A stretch of DNA of 64,000 nt from Chryseobacterium formosum (GTDB lineage: Bacteria > Bacteroidota > Bacteroidia > Flavobacteriales > Weeksellaceae). The notes beneath the pieces were generated by a model that did no database searches, was not told the origin of the DNA, and saw only the letters and a list, made by a program, of their open reading frames with translations. Where the stretch lies: contig NZ_JAOVZW010000002.1 in the NCBI RefSeq assembly GCF_026460885.1, positions 1-64,000 on the forward strand, read 5' to 3'. Numbering within the stretch: position 1 is the first letter of the stretch; every line of letters begins with the position of its first letter. Of this stretch, positions 8,671 through 17,388 are shown in pieces. Position numbers and translations under genes: made by a program.

Positions 8671-9264
8671 ATGAAAAAAATATTTTTGCTTTTGTTCGTG
8701 GCAATTGCAACAGCAACTTTTGCTCAGAACCTTACGGTAACTTCTGGAAATCTTAGCTTTTTAAAAGGTCAATCGGAAGTTAATGTAGAGCGTAATTACG
8801 GAAGTCCGCTTTTTCAGGCTGAAAATTTTTCGGAAACCGAATATCTTGAAAGAAGACAGAAAGAAACAGTCGCTAAAAAAGGAGAAGCCTCTTGGAAAAC
8901 CTGGATTGATACTTGGGAACAACATGTAGAAACAATTTGGACAGAAAAATTTATTGAAGGTTTAAATAAATCAAAGAAAATTAAATTTGCCCAAAATATT
9001 GAAGCTAAATATACTTTAATCATTCATCCAACATGGATGTATGCTGGCTGGAGCGGTTTTGTAACGCAACCTGGAAAATTGTCTGCAGAAATTACAATCG
9101 TGGAAACTGCAAATCCTTCAAATGTTTTAGCAACAATAAAAGGCGATAAAATTGAAGGAATAGGTAGTAAAGTTGATTACGGAATGGAATATGGCAGAAT
9201 TGCTGCAGCTTATGAAAAAACAGGTAAAGAAGTAGGAAAGGAAATCAAAAAAGCTTTAAAATAA
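8671..9264 (+). CDS. Secreted protein of unknown function in the flexirubin locus
   Basis: 197 residues with a clear signal peptide cleaved after about residue 18 (FVAIATATFAQ). The mature part is mixed alpha/beta. A Trp-rich segment (SWKTWIDTWEQHVETIWT, about 71-88) precedes a beta-rich core (YTLIIHPTWMYAGWSGF), and a C-terminal helix ends in KEVGKEIKKAL. I do not recognise the family. It has its own promoter-like box and a strong terminator after the stop, so it is probably transcribed alone. A periplasmic or outer-membrane accessory role near pigment genes is possible but unproven. Confidence 0.75.
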   Translation: MKKIFLLLFVAIATATFAQNLTVTSGNLSFLKGQSEVNVERNYGSPLFQAENFSETEYLERRQKETVAKKGEASWKTWIDTWEQHVETIWTEKFIEGLNKSKKIKFAQNIEAKYTLIIHPTWMYAGWSGFVTQPGKLSAEITIVETANPSNVLATIKGDKIEGIGSKVDYGMEYGRIAAAYEKTGKEVGKEIKKALK

Positions 9265-9267
9265 AAC

Positions 9268-9301
9268 AAAAACGGTCTGAGAATTTTTCAGACCGTTTTT
9301 T
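9268..9301. terminator. Bidirectional terminator between convergent genes
   Basis: Stem AAACGGTCTGA (9270-9280) and TCAGACCGTTT (9288-9298), 11 bp perfect with a 7-base loop, flanked by A-runs and T-runs on both sides. It serves the plus-strand secreted-protein gene and the convergent halogenase-like gene, whose stop codon abuts it. Confidence 0.9.
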
Positions 9302-10545
9302 TATGCTTGTTGTTTTTCTGTTTTGATGAAATTTGCCAGATTGACAATTGCCGTGTCGTGTATTCTTACAAATGTATTCTTTTTGTCCCAAACGTAACCT
9401 GCTAAAACTGCGCAGATTTTTCTTTTTACGTCAGGATTTTCGGGTTGATGGAAAAACAATTCCTGAAGATTTCCGGTGTACCATTCTTTTACATAAGTTG
9501 TGAAAACATTGACGCCGTATAGAATGTAATCTGCAAATTCTGTCTGCCAATCGACTTTTTCGCCATTTAATTGTCTTATTGCAAGCTTTGCGGCAGTCAT
9601 TCCACCTTCGGTGGCAAACGCCATTCCGGAAGAAAAAACAGGGTCAAGAAATTCTGAAGCATTACCGGTCAAAGCAAATCCGTCTCCGTATAATTTTTTT
9701 ACTGAACAGGAATAATCTTTCAGATGTTTTGGTTCAAATAAAAATTCAACATCTCCGAAACGTTTTACATAATAATCAGAAAGAGAAATTGCTTTTCTAA
9801 GAGCTTCTGTAGTGTCTCCATTTTCAGATAATTTGTCGATATATTCAGTCGGGCCAACAATTCCCACACTCGTATTTCCATTCGAAAAAGGGATTACCCA
9901 AAGCCAGACTTCTGTTTCAATAATATCAAAAGAAATTAAAGTTCCTTCTTCGCCTTCTTCTCTGTTAATGTCCTCAACATGAGCAAAAATCGCAGAATGC
10001 GGAGACAGTTTCGAAGGTTTTTCTAAATCTAAAAGTCTAGGCAAAACTCTTCCGTAGCCGCTAGAGTCGATTACAAATTTTGCATGGATTTCCTTTGTTT
10101 TTCCGTCTTTGTTTTTTACGGTTGTGACAGAATCTGTTCCGTTAAATTCAATGCCGATAACTTCGGTTTCAAATTCAAGGTCAATTCCTTTATTAATAAC
10201 TTCCTGAGCCAAAGTATTGTCGAAATCAGCTCTCGGAACCTGCCACGTCCAGTCCCATCCTTCGCCAAATTTATTGCTGAAATCAAAAATACAAACTTCA
10301 TTTCCTCGCATAAAACGAGCTCCCAATTTCTTTTCAAAGCCCATTTTATCTAAAGCAGGAAACAGTCCGGCTTCATTAAAATGATCCATCACTCTCGGAA
10401 TCAAGCTTTCTCCGACGACAAGTCTAGGGAATTTTGTTTTTTCAACCACTTTCACATTGATGTTATTCTTCTTCAGATAAGCAGAAGATACGCATCCGGA
10501 AGGTCCAGCTCCAATTACTAAAACATCAACAATTTCTTTGTCCAT
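9301..10545 (-). CDS. Flavin-dependent halogenase-like oxidoreductase
   Basis: 414 residues. The FAD-binding GAGPSG is at 12-17, GESLIP at 45-50, and WLWVIP at 214-219, which fits the WxWxIP signature of flavin-dependent halogenases. Lys72/Lys73 (FEKKLGARF) lie where phenol halogenases of the CmlS/PltM type carry the catalytic lysine. A second FAD contact, GNASEFLDPVFSSG, fits the same group. Some flexirubins are chlorinated on the terminal aryl ring, so ring halogenation is a reasonable role; monooxygenation or reduction are alternatives. It is transcribed on the opposite strand to its neighbours, divergently from the TAL operon across 85 bp. Confidence 0.78.
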   Translation of the reverse strand: MDKEIVDVLVIGAGPSGCVSSAYLKKNNINVKVVEKTKFPRLVVGESLIPRVMDHFNEAGLFPALDKMGFEKKLGARFMRGNEVCIFDFSNKFGEGWDWTWQVPRADFDNTLAQEVINKGIDLEFETEVIGIEFNGTDSVTTVKNKDGKTKEIHAKFVIDSSGYGRVLPRLLDLEKPSKLSPHSAIFAHVEDINREEGEEGTLISFDIIETEVWLWVIPFSNGNTSVGIVGPTEYIDKLSENGDTTEALRKAISLSDYYVKRFGDVEFLFEPKHLKDYSCSVKKLYGDGFALTGNASEFLDPVFSSGMAFATEGGMTAAKLAIRQLNGEKVDWQTEFADYILYGVNVFTTYVKEWYTGNLQELFFHQPENPDVKRKICAVLAGYVWDKKNTFVRIHDTAIVNLANFIKTEKQQA

Positions 10546-10572
10546 TTGTTTAATAAAACTTTTTATCTTTGC
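10546..10572 (+). promoter_or_regulatory. Promoter of the tyrosine ammonia-lyase operon
   Basis: A -33-type TTG at 10546-10548 and TATCTTTG at 10565-10572 are separated by 16 bp, close to the flavobacterial sigma-A layout. The box lies 58 bp before the ATG at 10631 and should drive the seven-gene operon through 19128. Confidence 0.6.
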
Positions 10573-10630
10573 GCAAAATTAGTGACAATTAATTATATCT
10601 TACAAAATTATATACTATTACTTTTAATTG

Positions 10631-12151
10631 ATGAAAATAAATAACTTTTTAGAACTGAGAGATTTTCAGAGAATTATTATCGAAAATGAAAGCATAGAAT
10701 TAGATCAATCACTTCTCCAGAGAGTGAATGAGAGTTTTTCTTTTCTGAAAGAATTTTCAAAAAATAAAGTAATTTATGGAGTAAATACGGGTTTCGGACC
10801 GATGGCTCAGTTTAAAATCAGTGATGAAGATACGCATCAACTTCAATATAATTTAATCAGAAGTCATTCTTCTGGGATTGGAAATCCGCTTCCTGAAGAT
10901 GAAGTGAAAGCTTGTATGTTGGCAAGATTGAACACTTTGTCATTAGGAAATTCAGGAGTTCATGAATCTGTCGTGAATTTACTTAAAGAATTAATAAACA
11001 GAGATATTACGCCGTTGATTTTCGAACACGGAGGAGTAGGAGCAAGTGGCGATTTAGTTCAATTGGCACATTTAGCTTTGGTTTTAATCGGTGAAGGCGA
11101 AGTTTTCTATAAAGGAGACAGAAAATCTACGAAAGAAGTTTTCGAAACTGAAGGTTTAGAACCAATTCAGGTTGAAATTCGTGAAGGTTTAGCTTTAATG
11201 AACGGAACTTCTGTGATGTCAGGAATTGGAATTGTAAACGCATATAAAGCCAATCAGTTAACTGAAATTTCAATTAAATTATCGTGTGCAATTAACGAAA
11301 TTGTTCAGGCTTACGATGATCATTTATCTGAAGCTTTAAATGGAACAAAACTTCACATTGGTCAGCAAAAAATTGCCGAGAAAATGCGTAATCATTTAGC
11401 CGACAGTAAATTAATCAGAAAAAGAGCCGACCATTTATATACTCATTTCGAAGAACAGGAAAAAGTTTTCAAGGAAAAAGTACAGGAATATTATTCTTTA
11501 AGATGTGTTCCTCAGATTTTAGGTCCGGTTTTAGATACTTTAGAATACACTGAGAAGGTTTTGGAAAACGAAATTAATTCAGCAAACGATAATCCGATTA
11601 TCAACGTTGCAGATAAACACGTTTACCATGGCGGAAACTTCCACGGAGATTATATTTCTTTGGAAATGGATAAGCTTAAAATCGTTGTAACAAAGTTGAC
11701 TATGTTGGCGGAGAGACAATTGAATTATCTTTTAAATTCGAAAATCAACGAAATTTTACCTCCTTTTGTCAATTTGGGTAAATTAGGATTTAATTTTGGG
11801 ATGCAGGGTGTTCAGTTTACAGCGACTTCTACAACTGCGGAAAGCCAGATGTTGTCGAATCCAATGTATGTTCACAGTATACCTAATAATAATGATAATC
11901 AGGATATTGTAAGTATGGGAACAAATGCTGCTGTAATTTGCAGAAAAGTAATTGAAAATGCTTTCGAGGTTCTTTCGATTGAAGCGATTACGATTGTTCA
12001 GGCGATTGAATATCTTAGTTTTCAGGATAAAATTTCATCAAAAACAAAAGAATTGTATGATGAAATAAGAATGATTATTCCTACGTTTTCAAATGATATG
12101 GTGATGTATCCTTATTTGGAACAAGTGAAAAAATATTTAAAGACAACGTAA
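10631..12151 (+). CDS. Tyrosine ammonia-lyase (aromatic amino acid lyase)
   Basis: Eliminates ammonia from L-tyrosine to give 4-coumarate. The MIO cofactor forms from Ala139-Ser140-Gly141 (GGVGASGDL, 506-residue numbering). Other conserved blocks are VIYGVNTGFGPM, SANDNPI, YHGGNFHGDYI and SIPNNNDNQDIVSMGTN. Long stretches match, as I recall it, the characterised F. johnsoniae tyrosine ammonia-lyase, also about 506 residues, so tyrosine rather than histidine is the likely substrate. The ATG at 10631 is preferred over the TTG just before it because it gives that length. First gene of the flexirubin polyene operon. Confidence 0.95.
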   Translation: MKINNFLELRDFQRIIIENESIELDQSLLQRVNESFSFLKEFSKNKVIYGVNTGFGPMAQFKISDEDTHQLQYNLIRSHSSGIGNPLPEDEVKACMLARLNTLSLGNSGVHESVVNLLKELINRDITPLIFEHGGVGASGDLVQLAHLALVLIGEGEVFYKGDRKSTKEVFETEGLEPIQVEIREGLALMNGTSVMSGIGIVNAYKANQLTEISIKLSCAINEIVQAYDDHLSEALNGTKLHIGQQKIAEKMRNHLADSKLIRKRADHLYTHFEEQEKVFKEKVQEYYSLRCVPQILGPVLDTLEYTEKVLENEINSANDNPIINVADKHVYHGGNFHGDYISLEMDKLKIVVTKLTMLAERQLNYLLNSKINEILPPFVNLGKLGFNFGMQGVQFTATSTTAESQMLSNPMYVHSIPNNNDNQDIVSMGTNAAVICRKVIENAFEVLSIEAITIVQAIEYLSFQDKISSKTKELYDEIRMIIPTFSNDMVMYPYLEQVKKYLKTT

Positions 12152-12195
12152 TTATTGACTGCTTTGACTTGTCAATATATAAATAAACAAAACAC

Positions 12196-12927
12196 ATGAA
12201 ATGTGCAATCATAACAGGTGGTTCAAGAGGAATCGGAAGAGCAATCTGTATAAAACTGGCTGAAGAAAAAAATTATCATATTTTAATTAATTATACTTCA
12301 AATGAAACTGCAGCAAAGGAAACTTTGGCTAAAGTTGAAGAGCTAGGCTCTACAGGAGAAATTTTGAAATTCGATGTAGGAAATGCTGAAGAAACTCAAA
12401 AAGTTTTAAGCGAATGGCAGGATAACAATCCAAAGGCTATCGTTGAGGTTATCGTCAACAATGCTGGAATTACAAGAGACGGATTATTCATGTGGATGCC
12501 AAGTGAAGACTGGAACTCTGTGATTAACACGAGTTTAAATGGTTTTTATAACGTGACCAATTTCTTCATTCAGAAATTGTTGAGAAACAAATACGGCAGA
12601 ATCATCAATATGGTTTCAGTTTCTGGGGTGAAAGGAACAGCCGGACAAACCAATTATTCAGCTGCGAAAGGAGCTTTGGTCGGAGTTACAAAAGCTCTCG
12701 CTCAGGAAGTTGCCAAGAGAAATATCACAGTGAATGCAGTTGCACCAGGTTTCATTAAAACAGATATGACGCAGGATTTCAACGAAGATGAATTGAAAGC
12801 CATGATTCCGGCAAATAGATTTGGCGAAGCGGAAGAAGTGGCAGACTTGGTCGCATTTTTAGCATCAAAAAAATCTTCGTACATCACGGGAGAAATTATT
12901 AATATTAACGGAGGAATTTATTCATAA
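12196..12927 (+). CDS. fabG: 3-oxoacyl-ACP reductase, FabG type
   Basis: 243-residue short-chain dehydrogenase. The NADPH motif TGGSRGIG is at residues 7-14, NNAG at 88-91, and the catalytic set is Ser141, Tyr154 and Lys158 (YSAAK). It reduces the beta-keto group after each polyene condensation. It is the only reductase of this type in the window, so it probably serves the aryl-polyene synthase here rather than bulk fatty acid synthesis. It follows the lyase after 44 bp. Typical length and intact active site. Confidence 0.93.
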   Translation: MKCAIITGGSRGIGRAICIKLAEEKNYHILINYTSNETAAKETLAKVEELGSTGEILKFDVGNAEETQKVLSEWQDNNPKAIVEVIVNNAGITRDGLFMWMPSEDWNSVINTSLNGFYNVTNFFIQKLLRNKYGRIINMVSVSGVKGTAGQTNYSAAKGALVGVTKALAQEVAKRNITVNAVAPGFIKTDMTQDFNEDELKAMIPANRFGEAEEVADLVAFLASKKSSYITGEIININGGIYS

Positions 12928-12929
12928 AT

Positions 12930-13001
12930 CAGGTGGCAGGTAAAAGATAGCAGTTGTTAGCTGTAACCTAAAAATCTGCAACCTACAACCTAGAATTTTA
13001 A
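12930..13001. repeat. Simple intergenic repeat between fabG and KS
   Basis: The spacer holds short repeated words: AGCAGTTGTTAGCT as an imperfect palindrome, and AACCTAAAAATCTGCAACCT followed by ACAACCT. This looks like decayed intergenic repeat DNA rather than a gene or a terminator. Confidence 0.4.
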
Positions 13002-14222
13002 ATGGAAAATAGGGTAGTCATTACCGGAATGGGAATTTATTCTTGCATCGGCACTTCTTTAGAAGAAGTGAAAGAATCCCTGTATCAAGGTAAATCTGGA
13101 ATTGTTTTAGTCGATGAGAGAAAAGAATTTGGTTTCAGGTCTGGTCTTACAGGTGTAGTTCCGAAGCCCGATTTGAAAAATCTTTTGAATCGCAGGCAAC
13201 GAGTAAGCATGGGCGAGGAGAGTGAATATGCTTACATCGCAACTTTGGATGCTTTAAAGCAGGCAAATATAGATCAGGATTTCTTAGATAATAACGAAGT
13301 TGGAATTTTATACGGAAACGACAGCGTGTCCAAAGCGGTAGTAGAATCTATTGACATCGCAAGAGAAAAGAAAGATACAACATTGATGGGTTCAGGAGCG
13401 ATTTTTAAATCGATGAATTCTACCGTTACGATGAATCTTTCCACCATTTTTAAATTAAGAGGAATTAATTTAACCATCAGTGCAGCTTGTGCAAGCGGTT
13501 CTCATTCTTTGGGATTGGCTTATATGATGATAAAAAACGGTTTTCAAGACATCATCGTCTGCGGTGGCGCTCAGGAAACCAATAAATATTCAATGGCAAG
13601 TTTTGATGGATTAGGTGTTTTTTCCACAAGAGAAGACGAACCTCAGAAAGCTTCCAGACCATTTGATTCTGAAAGAGATGGCTTAATTCCAAGCGGTGGA
13701 GCAGCTTCTTTGATTGTTGAAAGTTTAGAATCTGCCCAAAAAAGAGGGGCGAATATTATTGCAGAAATCGTCGGTTACGGATTTTCTTCCAACGGAGGGC
13801 ATATTTCAACCCCAAATGTTGACGGTCCGGCTTTGGCTATGAATCGAGCTTTGAAACAATCTGGTTTTGATGCAAAAGATATCGATTATATTAATGCTCA
13901 TGCAACTTCTACTCCAATTGGTGATGCGAATGAAGCAAAAGCCATTCACGAGATTTTCGGAAGTGAAGTTCCTGTGAGTTCTACAAAATCGATGACGGGC
14001 CACGAATGTTGGATGGCAGGTGCGAGTGAAATTATTTACTCAATCTTGATGATGCAGAACGATTTTGTAGCTCCAAATATCAATTTAGAAAATCCTGATG
14101 AAGACGCAAAAAAGATAAATCTTATCGCTGAGACAAAAAATCAAAAAATTGACGTATTTTTGTCAAATTCTTTTGGATTTGGCGGAACCAATTCAGCATT
14201 AATAGTTAAAAAATTTGATTAA
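13002..14222 (+). CDS. Beta-ketoacyl-ACP synthase (KAS I/II type)
   Basis: 406 residues with a complete Cys-His-His catalytic set: Cys163 in AACASGSHS, His300 in NAHATSTP, His334 in MTGHECWMAG. It should be an active condensing enzyme for polyene or alkyl chain extension. It sits between FabG and an ACP, the usual order in aryl-polyene and flexirubin loci. The ACP ATG follows its stop codon by 4 bp. Which of the three active KS enzymes in the locus extends which chain cannot be read from sequence. Confidence 0.92.
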   Translation: MENRVVITGMGIYSCIGTSLEEVKESLYQGKSGIVLVDERKEFGFRSGLTGVVPKPDLKNLLNRRQRVSMGEESEYAYIATLDALKQANIDQDFLDNNEVGILYGNDSVSKAVVESIDIAREKKDTTLMGSGAIFKSMNSTVTMNLSTIFKLRGINLTISAACASGSHSLGLAYMMIKNGFQDIIVCGGAQETNKYSMASFDGLGVFSTREDEPQKASRPFDSERDGLIPSGGAASLIVESLESAQKRGANIIAEIVGYGFSSNGGHISTPNVDGPALAMNRALKQSGFDAKDIDYINAHATSTPIGDANEAKAIHEIFGSEVPVSSTKSMTGHECWMAGASEIIYSILMMQNDFVAPNINLENPDEDAKKINLIAETKNQKIDVFLSNSFGFGGTNSALIVKKFD

Positions 14223-14226
14223 AAAC

Positions 14227-14481
14227 ATGGAAAGAGAGAAAATTATTACTATTGTTAATGATTTTTTGGTAAACGAATTTGAAGTTGATGGTGACGAAAT
14301 CAGCAATGAAGCAAATTTTAAAACAACTCTGGGCTTAGACAGCTTAGACTATATTGATATGGTGGTTGTAATCGAATCTAATTTCGGAGTAAAATTAGGC
14401 GAAGCAGACTTCAAAAATATTATCACTTTCAATGACTTCTACTCAACCATCGAGAACAAAATCGCAGAAAAAATCGCATAA
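14227..14481 (+). CDS. Acyl carrier protein (polyene arm 1)
   Basis: 84-residue ACP with the phosphopantetheine site Ser39 in LGLDSLDYID. The ATG at 14227 is preferred: the upstream in-frame TTG at 14215 would overlap the KS gene and add four residues before a normal ACP N-terminus (MEREKIITIV). Acidic, four-helix pattern. It probably carries the growing aryl polyene with the KS, FabG and dehydratases of the locus. Confidence 0.93.
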   Translation: MEREKIITIVNDFLVNEFEVDGDEISNEANFKTTLGLDSLDYIDMVVVIESNFGVKLGEADFKNIITFNDFYSTIENKIAEKIA

Positions 14482-14500
14482 TTATCGACTAAACTTTACT

Positions 14501-14586
14501 AATGTAACAATTTATCAATCTAGCAATGTATCAATATCTTTAAAATTGTTGCATTGCTAGATTGGCAAATTGGTAAATTGAATTTT
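14501..14586. repeat. Dispersed inverted repeat, family B, copy 1
   Basis: Arms at 14508-14528 and 14552-14572 pair with two mismatches; the core word is CAATCTAGCAATG and its complement. Related sequence flanks the second ACP gene at 29011-29075. It sits just before the LpxL-like start and would be translated if a TTG start at 14554 were used. Confidence 0.65.
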
Positions 14587-15471
14587 ATGAACAAATGGAA
14601 AGGTAAATCCAAAGGCACGATTCTGGGATACCAAATTTTCGTCTGGTGCATTAGAAATATCGGAATCCGAAGTTCTTATTTTGTCCTTTATTTTGTGGCT
14701 TTCTACTATTTTTTATTCGAAAAAAACAGCAATAAATATTACCGATATTACTTTCAAAAAAGACTCAATTATGGATTTTGGAAGACAAAACTTTCTCTAT
14801 TTAAAAGTTACTTTACCTTTGGAACAATTCTGATTGATAAAACTGCCATTTCTGCAGGATTACGAAAAAAATACACCTACGAATTTGACGGAATCAAAAA
14901 TCTCAGAAACCTTTTAGCTGAAAAAAAAGGAGGTGTTCTCATCAGTGCGCACATTGGAAATTTCGAAATTGCAGAACATTTTTTTGCTGACATCGATTTC
15001 GATTGTCAAATTAATTTAGTCACTACAGACCAGGAAGTTACCGTCATCAAAGAGTATCTGGAAAGTGTCTCTGTGAAAGCGACAAATATGAAATTCATTT
15101 ATGTGAAAGACGATATGTCGCATATTTTCGAGATTAATGAAGCCTTGTCGAAGAACGAACTTATCTGTTTTACAGGCGACCGTTACTTCGAAGGTTCTAA
15201 ATTCTTAGAAGGAGATTTGCTTGGGAAATCAGCGAAATTTCCGGCTGGACCATTTATGATTGCCTCAAGACTGGGCGTTCCAGTGGTGTATGTCTATGTG
15301 ATGAAAGAAAAAAATCTTCATTATCATCTCTATGCAAGAGTTGCACAGCAAATCAAAAAACGAGATGCACAAGGGCTTTTGAATTCGTACACCCAAAATC
15401 TTGAATCGATGATTAAAAAATATCCGCTTCAGTGGTTCAATTATTTCGATTTTTGGGATGATGTAGACTGA
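14587..15471 (+). CDS. LpxL-like lysophospholipid/lipid A acyltransferase family protein
   Basis: 294 residues from ATG 14587. Member of the LpxL/HtrB family with an N-terminal membrane segment and the H-x4-E catalytic motif in SAHIGNFEIAE. The usual downstream block is present (FTGDRYFEG, then FPAGPFMIASRLGVPVVYV). Classical members transfer acyl groups from ACP to lipid A. In aryl-polyene and flexirubin loci a homologue is regularly present and may move the polyene acyl chain from ACP to a lipid or resorcinol acceptor. A longer TTG start (14554) would translate an intergenic repeat and is rejected. Confidence 0.88.
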   Translation: MNKWKGKSKGTILGYQIFVWCIRNIGIRSSYFVLYFVAFYYFLFEKNSNKYYRYYFQKRLNYGFWKTKLSLFKSYFTFGTILIDKTAISAGLRKKYTYEFDGIKNLRNLLAEKKGGVLISAHIGNFEIAEHFFADIDFDCQINLVTTDQEVTVIKEYLESVSVKATNMKFIYVKDDMSHIFEINEALSKNELICFTGDRYFEGSKFLEGDLLGKSAKFPAGPFMIASRLGVPVVYVYVMKEKNLHYHLYARVAQQIKKRDAQGLLNSYTQNLESMIKKYPLQWFNYFDFWDDVD

Positions 15472-15842
15472 TTTTTCTTGGGCAGCTAAGAACTTCGTTC
15501 GTAAACTTCGACAAAGCTATGCTTTTTCTCATTTATGCCTTCCACTCCCGCTTTTTTGTTCCGCTTCGCTACACAAAAAGAGCTCCGTTCAAGTCGGGCT
15601 GCGTTTAAATGCTTGTCAGGTTTCAAGCCTTAACAAGGATAGGCAAGCTCATCTTTAAAAAGAAGTCTTTGCTGAGTGAAACGCTTTTGCGAACGAAAAA
15701 TATTTTCACCCATTTTAAAGAAAAAACTTTGCGCCCTTTGCGTTTAAATTATGTAGTTTTTAATAGACATTTTTAGACGCATTTTTCTCAAACAATTTAA
15801 TAAACTTTTGTACCTTTTGCCGTTGAAAACTGTAATCATAAT
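15472..15842. repeat. Intergenic region with family C dispersed repeat
   Basis: 371 bp with no gene. It contains GCTGAGTGAAACGCTTTTGC at 15671-15690 and a CTTTGCGCCCTTTGCGTTTA element at 15727-15746. Both words recur in the same order at 63580-63650. The remainder (CGTTCG / CGAACG pairs) also looks like dispersed repeat DNA. It interrupts the operon between the acyltransferase and the CrtI-like gene, where an internal promoter could lie, though no good TAnnTTTG box was found. Confidence 0.6.
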
Positions 15843-17387
15843 TTGAAAAAACACTACGACATATTGGTTATCGGAAGCGGTCTTGGTGGTCTTGTTTCTG
15901 CACTTATTCTGGCAAAAGAAGGCTTAAAAGTCTGTGTGCTGGAAAAAAATAACCAATATGGAGGGAATCTTCAAACCTTTTCAAGAGATAAACTTATCTT
16001 CGATACCGGAGTTCACTACATTGGCGGACTTTCAGAGGGGCAAAATTTACATCATTTTTTCTCTTATTTAGAAATTATGAATGACCTCGAACTTCAGAAA
16101 ATGGATGTCGATGGATATGATAAAATCACATTCGGTGAAGACTCTACAGAATATCCTCATGCTCAAGGTTACAAAAATTTTGTTGAACAATTGGTGCAGT
16201 TTTTCCCTGATGAAAGACAGAATTTAGAAATATATTGTCAGGAAATTCAGGAAATATGCAATCATTTTCCTAGATATAATGTTGTTGGAAAAGAAAATTA
16301 CAACGAAGAAATTTTGCATTTAAATACCAAGCGATTTATAGAATCCATTACTTCAAACGAAAAACTTCAGGCAGTTTTATTGGGTTCAAATTTCTTGTAT
16401 GCGGGAGATTCTGAAAATATTCCGTTCTACGTTCATGCTTTGACGGTGAATTCTTATATTCAAAGTGCTTACAAATGTTCAAAAGGCGGAAGTCAGATTT
16501 CAAAATTGTTGATTAGAAAACTGAGAGAATATGGAGCTGAGATTTTTAAGCATTCTGAAGTTTCTGAAATGATTTTTGATGAAAAAGATATTTTAAGAGG
16601 TGCGAAAATAACTTCTGGAAAAGAATTTCATGCAAATCTTTTTATTTCAAATATTGAAATCCGTTCAATGATTGAATTAATCGGAGAAAAGAGACTGAAA
16701 AAATCGTTTTTAAATAGAGTTTTAAGCTGGGAGCCGATTTCGTCATGTTTCAGTGTTTATTTGGTGTTAAAACCTAATGAAATTCTCAATCTTAATTATA
16801 ATATTTACCATTATTCCTCAACAGATTTAGTTTGGAAAGCTTTTAAATACAAAAAAGAAAACTGGCCAGAAACGTATATGCTTTCGTCAACGCCATCAAA
16901 GAAAAATGCTGAATTTGCAGAAAGCTTAACGGCTATTTCCTACATGAGTTTTGAAGAAGTAAAAGAATGGGAAAAGACCTTCAATACGATTGCAGACGAA
17001 CACGAAAGAGGAAAATTATACGAGAAATTTAAGCTTGAAAAAGCTGAAAAAATGATTGATGCTTTAGAAAAGAAATTTCCTGATTTAAGAACGTCAATTA
17101 AAAATATTTATACATCGTCTCCACTTTCATATCGTGATTATATTGGAAGTTTTGAAGGAAATATGTACGGCTATTCTAAAGTTTCTGAAAATCCTTTAAA
17201 AACGATGGTTTCTCCACGAACGAAGATTAATAACCTTTTTCTTACTGGACAATCCGTGAATATACATGGGATTTTGGGTTGCACAATTGGTGCTTTCAAT
17301 ACCTGTGCAGAAATTTTAGGAAAAGAACTTATTGATGAAAGATTAACACAATTGATTAATAAAAATAAAGGTGAAGAAGGGAAATAA
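15843..17387 (+). CDS. CrtI/phytoene desaturase-like FAD oxidoreductase
   Basis: 514 residues. The dinucleotide motif GSGLGG is at 11-16, followed by VLEKNNQYGGN and FDTGVHYIGG, typical of carotenoid desaturase/isomerase and retinol saturase relatives. The C-terminal FAD-binding stretch FLTGQSVNIHGILG is intact. Candidate roles are desaturation or isomerisation of the polyene, or oxidation of the resorcinol part. The start is TTG at 15843; no ATG lies nearby and the Rossmann strand begins at residue 5. The next gene begins two bases after the stop. Confidence 0.87.
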   Translation: MKKHYDILVIGSGLGGLVSALILAKEGLKVCVLEKNNQYGGNLQTFSRDKLIFDTGVHYIGGLSEGQNLHHFFSYLEIMNDLELQKMDVDGYDKITFGEDSTEYPHAQGYKNFVEQLVQFFPDERQNLEIYCQEIQEICNHFPRYNVVGKENYNEEILHLNTKRFIESITSNEKLQAVLLGSNFLYAGDSENIPFYVHALTVNSYIQSAYKCSKGGSQISKLLIRKLREYGAEIFKHSEVSEMIFDEKDILRGAKITSGKEFHANLFISNIEIRSMIELIGEKRLKKSFLNRVLSWEPISSCFSVYLVLKPNEILNLNYNIYHYSSTDLVWKAFKYKKENWPETYMLSSTPSKKNAEFAESLTAISYMSFEEVKEWEKTFNTIADEHERGKLYEKFKLEKAEKMIDALEKKFPDLRTSIKNIYTSSPLSYRDYIGSFEGNMYGYSKVSENPLKTMVSPRTKINNLFLTGQSVNIHGILGCTIGAFNTCAEILGKELIDERLTQLINKNKGEEGK

Positions 17388-17388
17388 T

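Noticed and set aside
9301..10545. Geranylgeranyl reductase or squalene-type monooxygenase identity
   Set aside because: The FAD motifs would fit, but WxWxIP plus GESLIP and the Lys pair favour the halogenase group; kept only as an alternative.
14215..14226. TTG start of the first ACP
   Set aside because: It overlaps the KS stop and adds four residues before a typical ACP N-terminus that has its own ATG.
14554..14586. In-frame TTG extension of the LpxL-like gene
   Set aside because: The extension is encoded by a family B intergenic repeat; ATG 14587 gives a normal family length.
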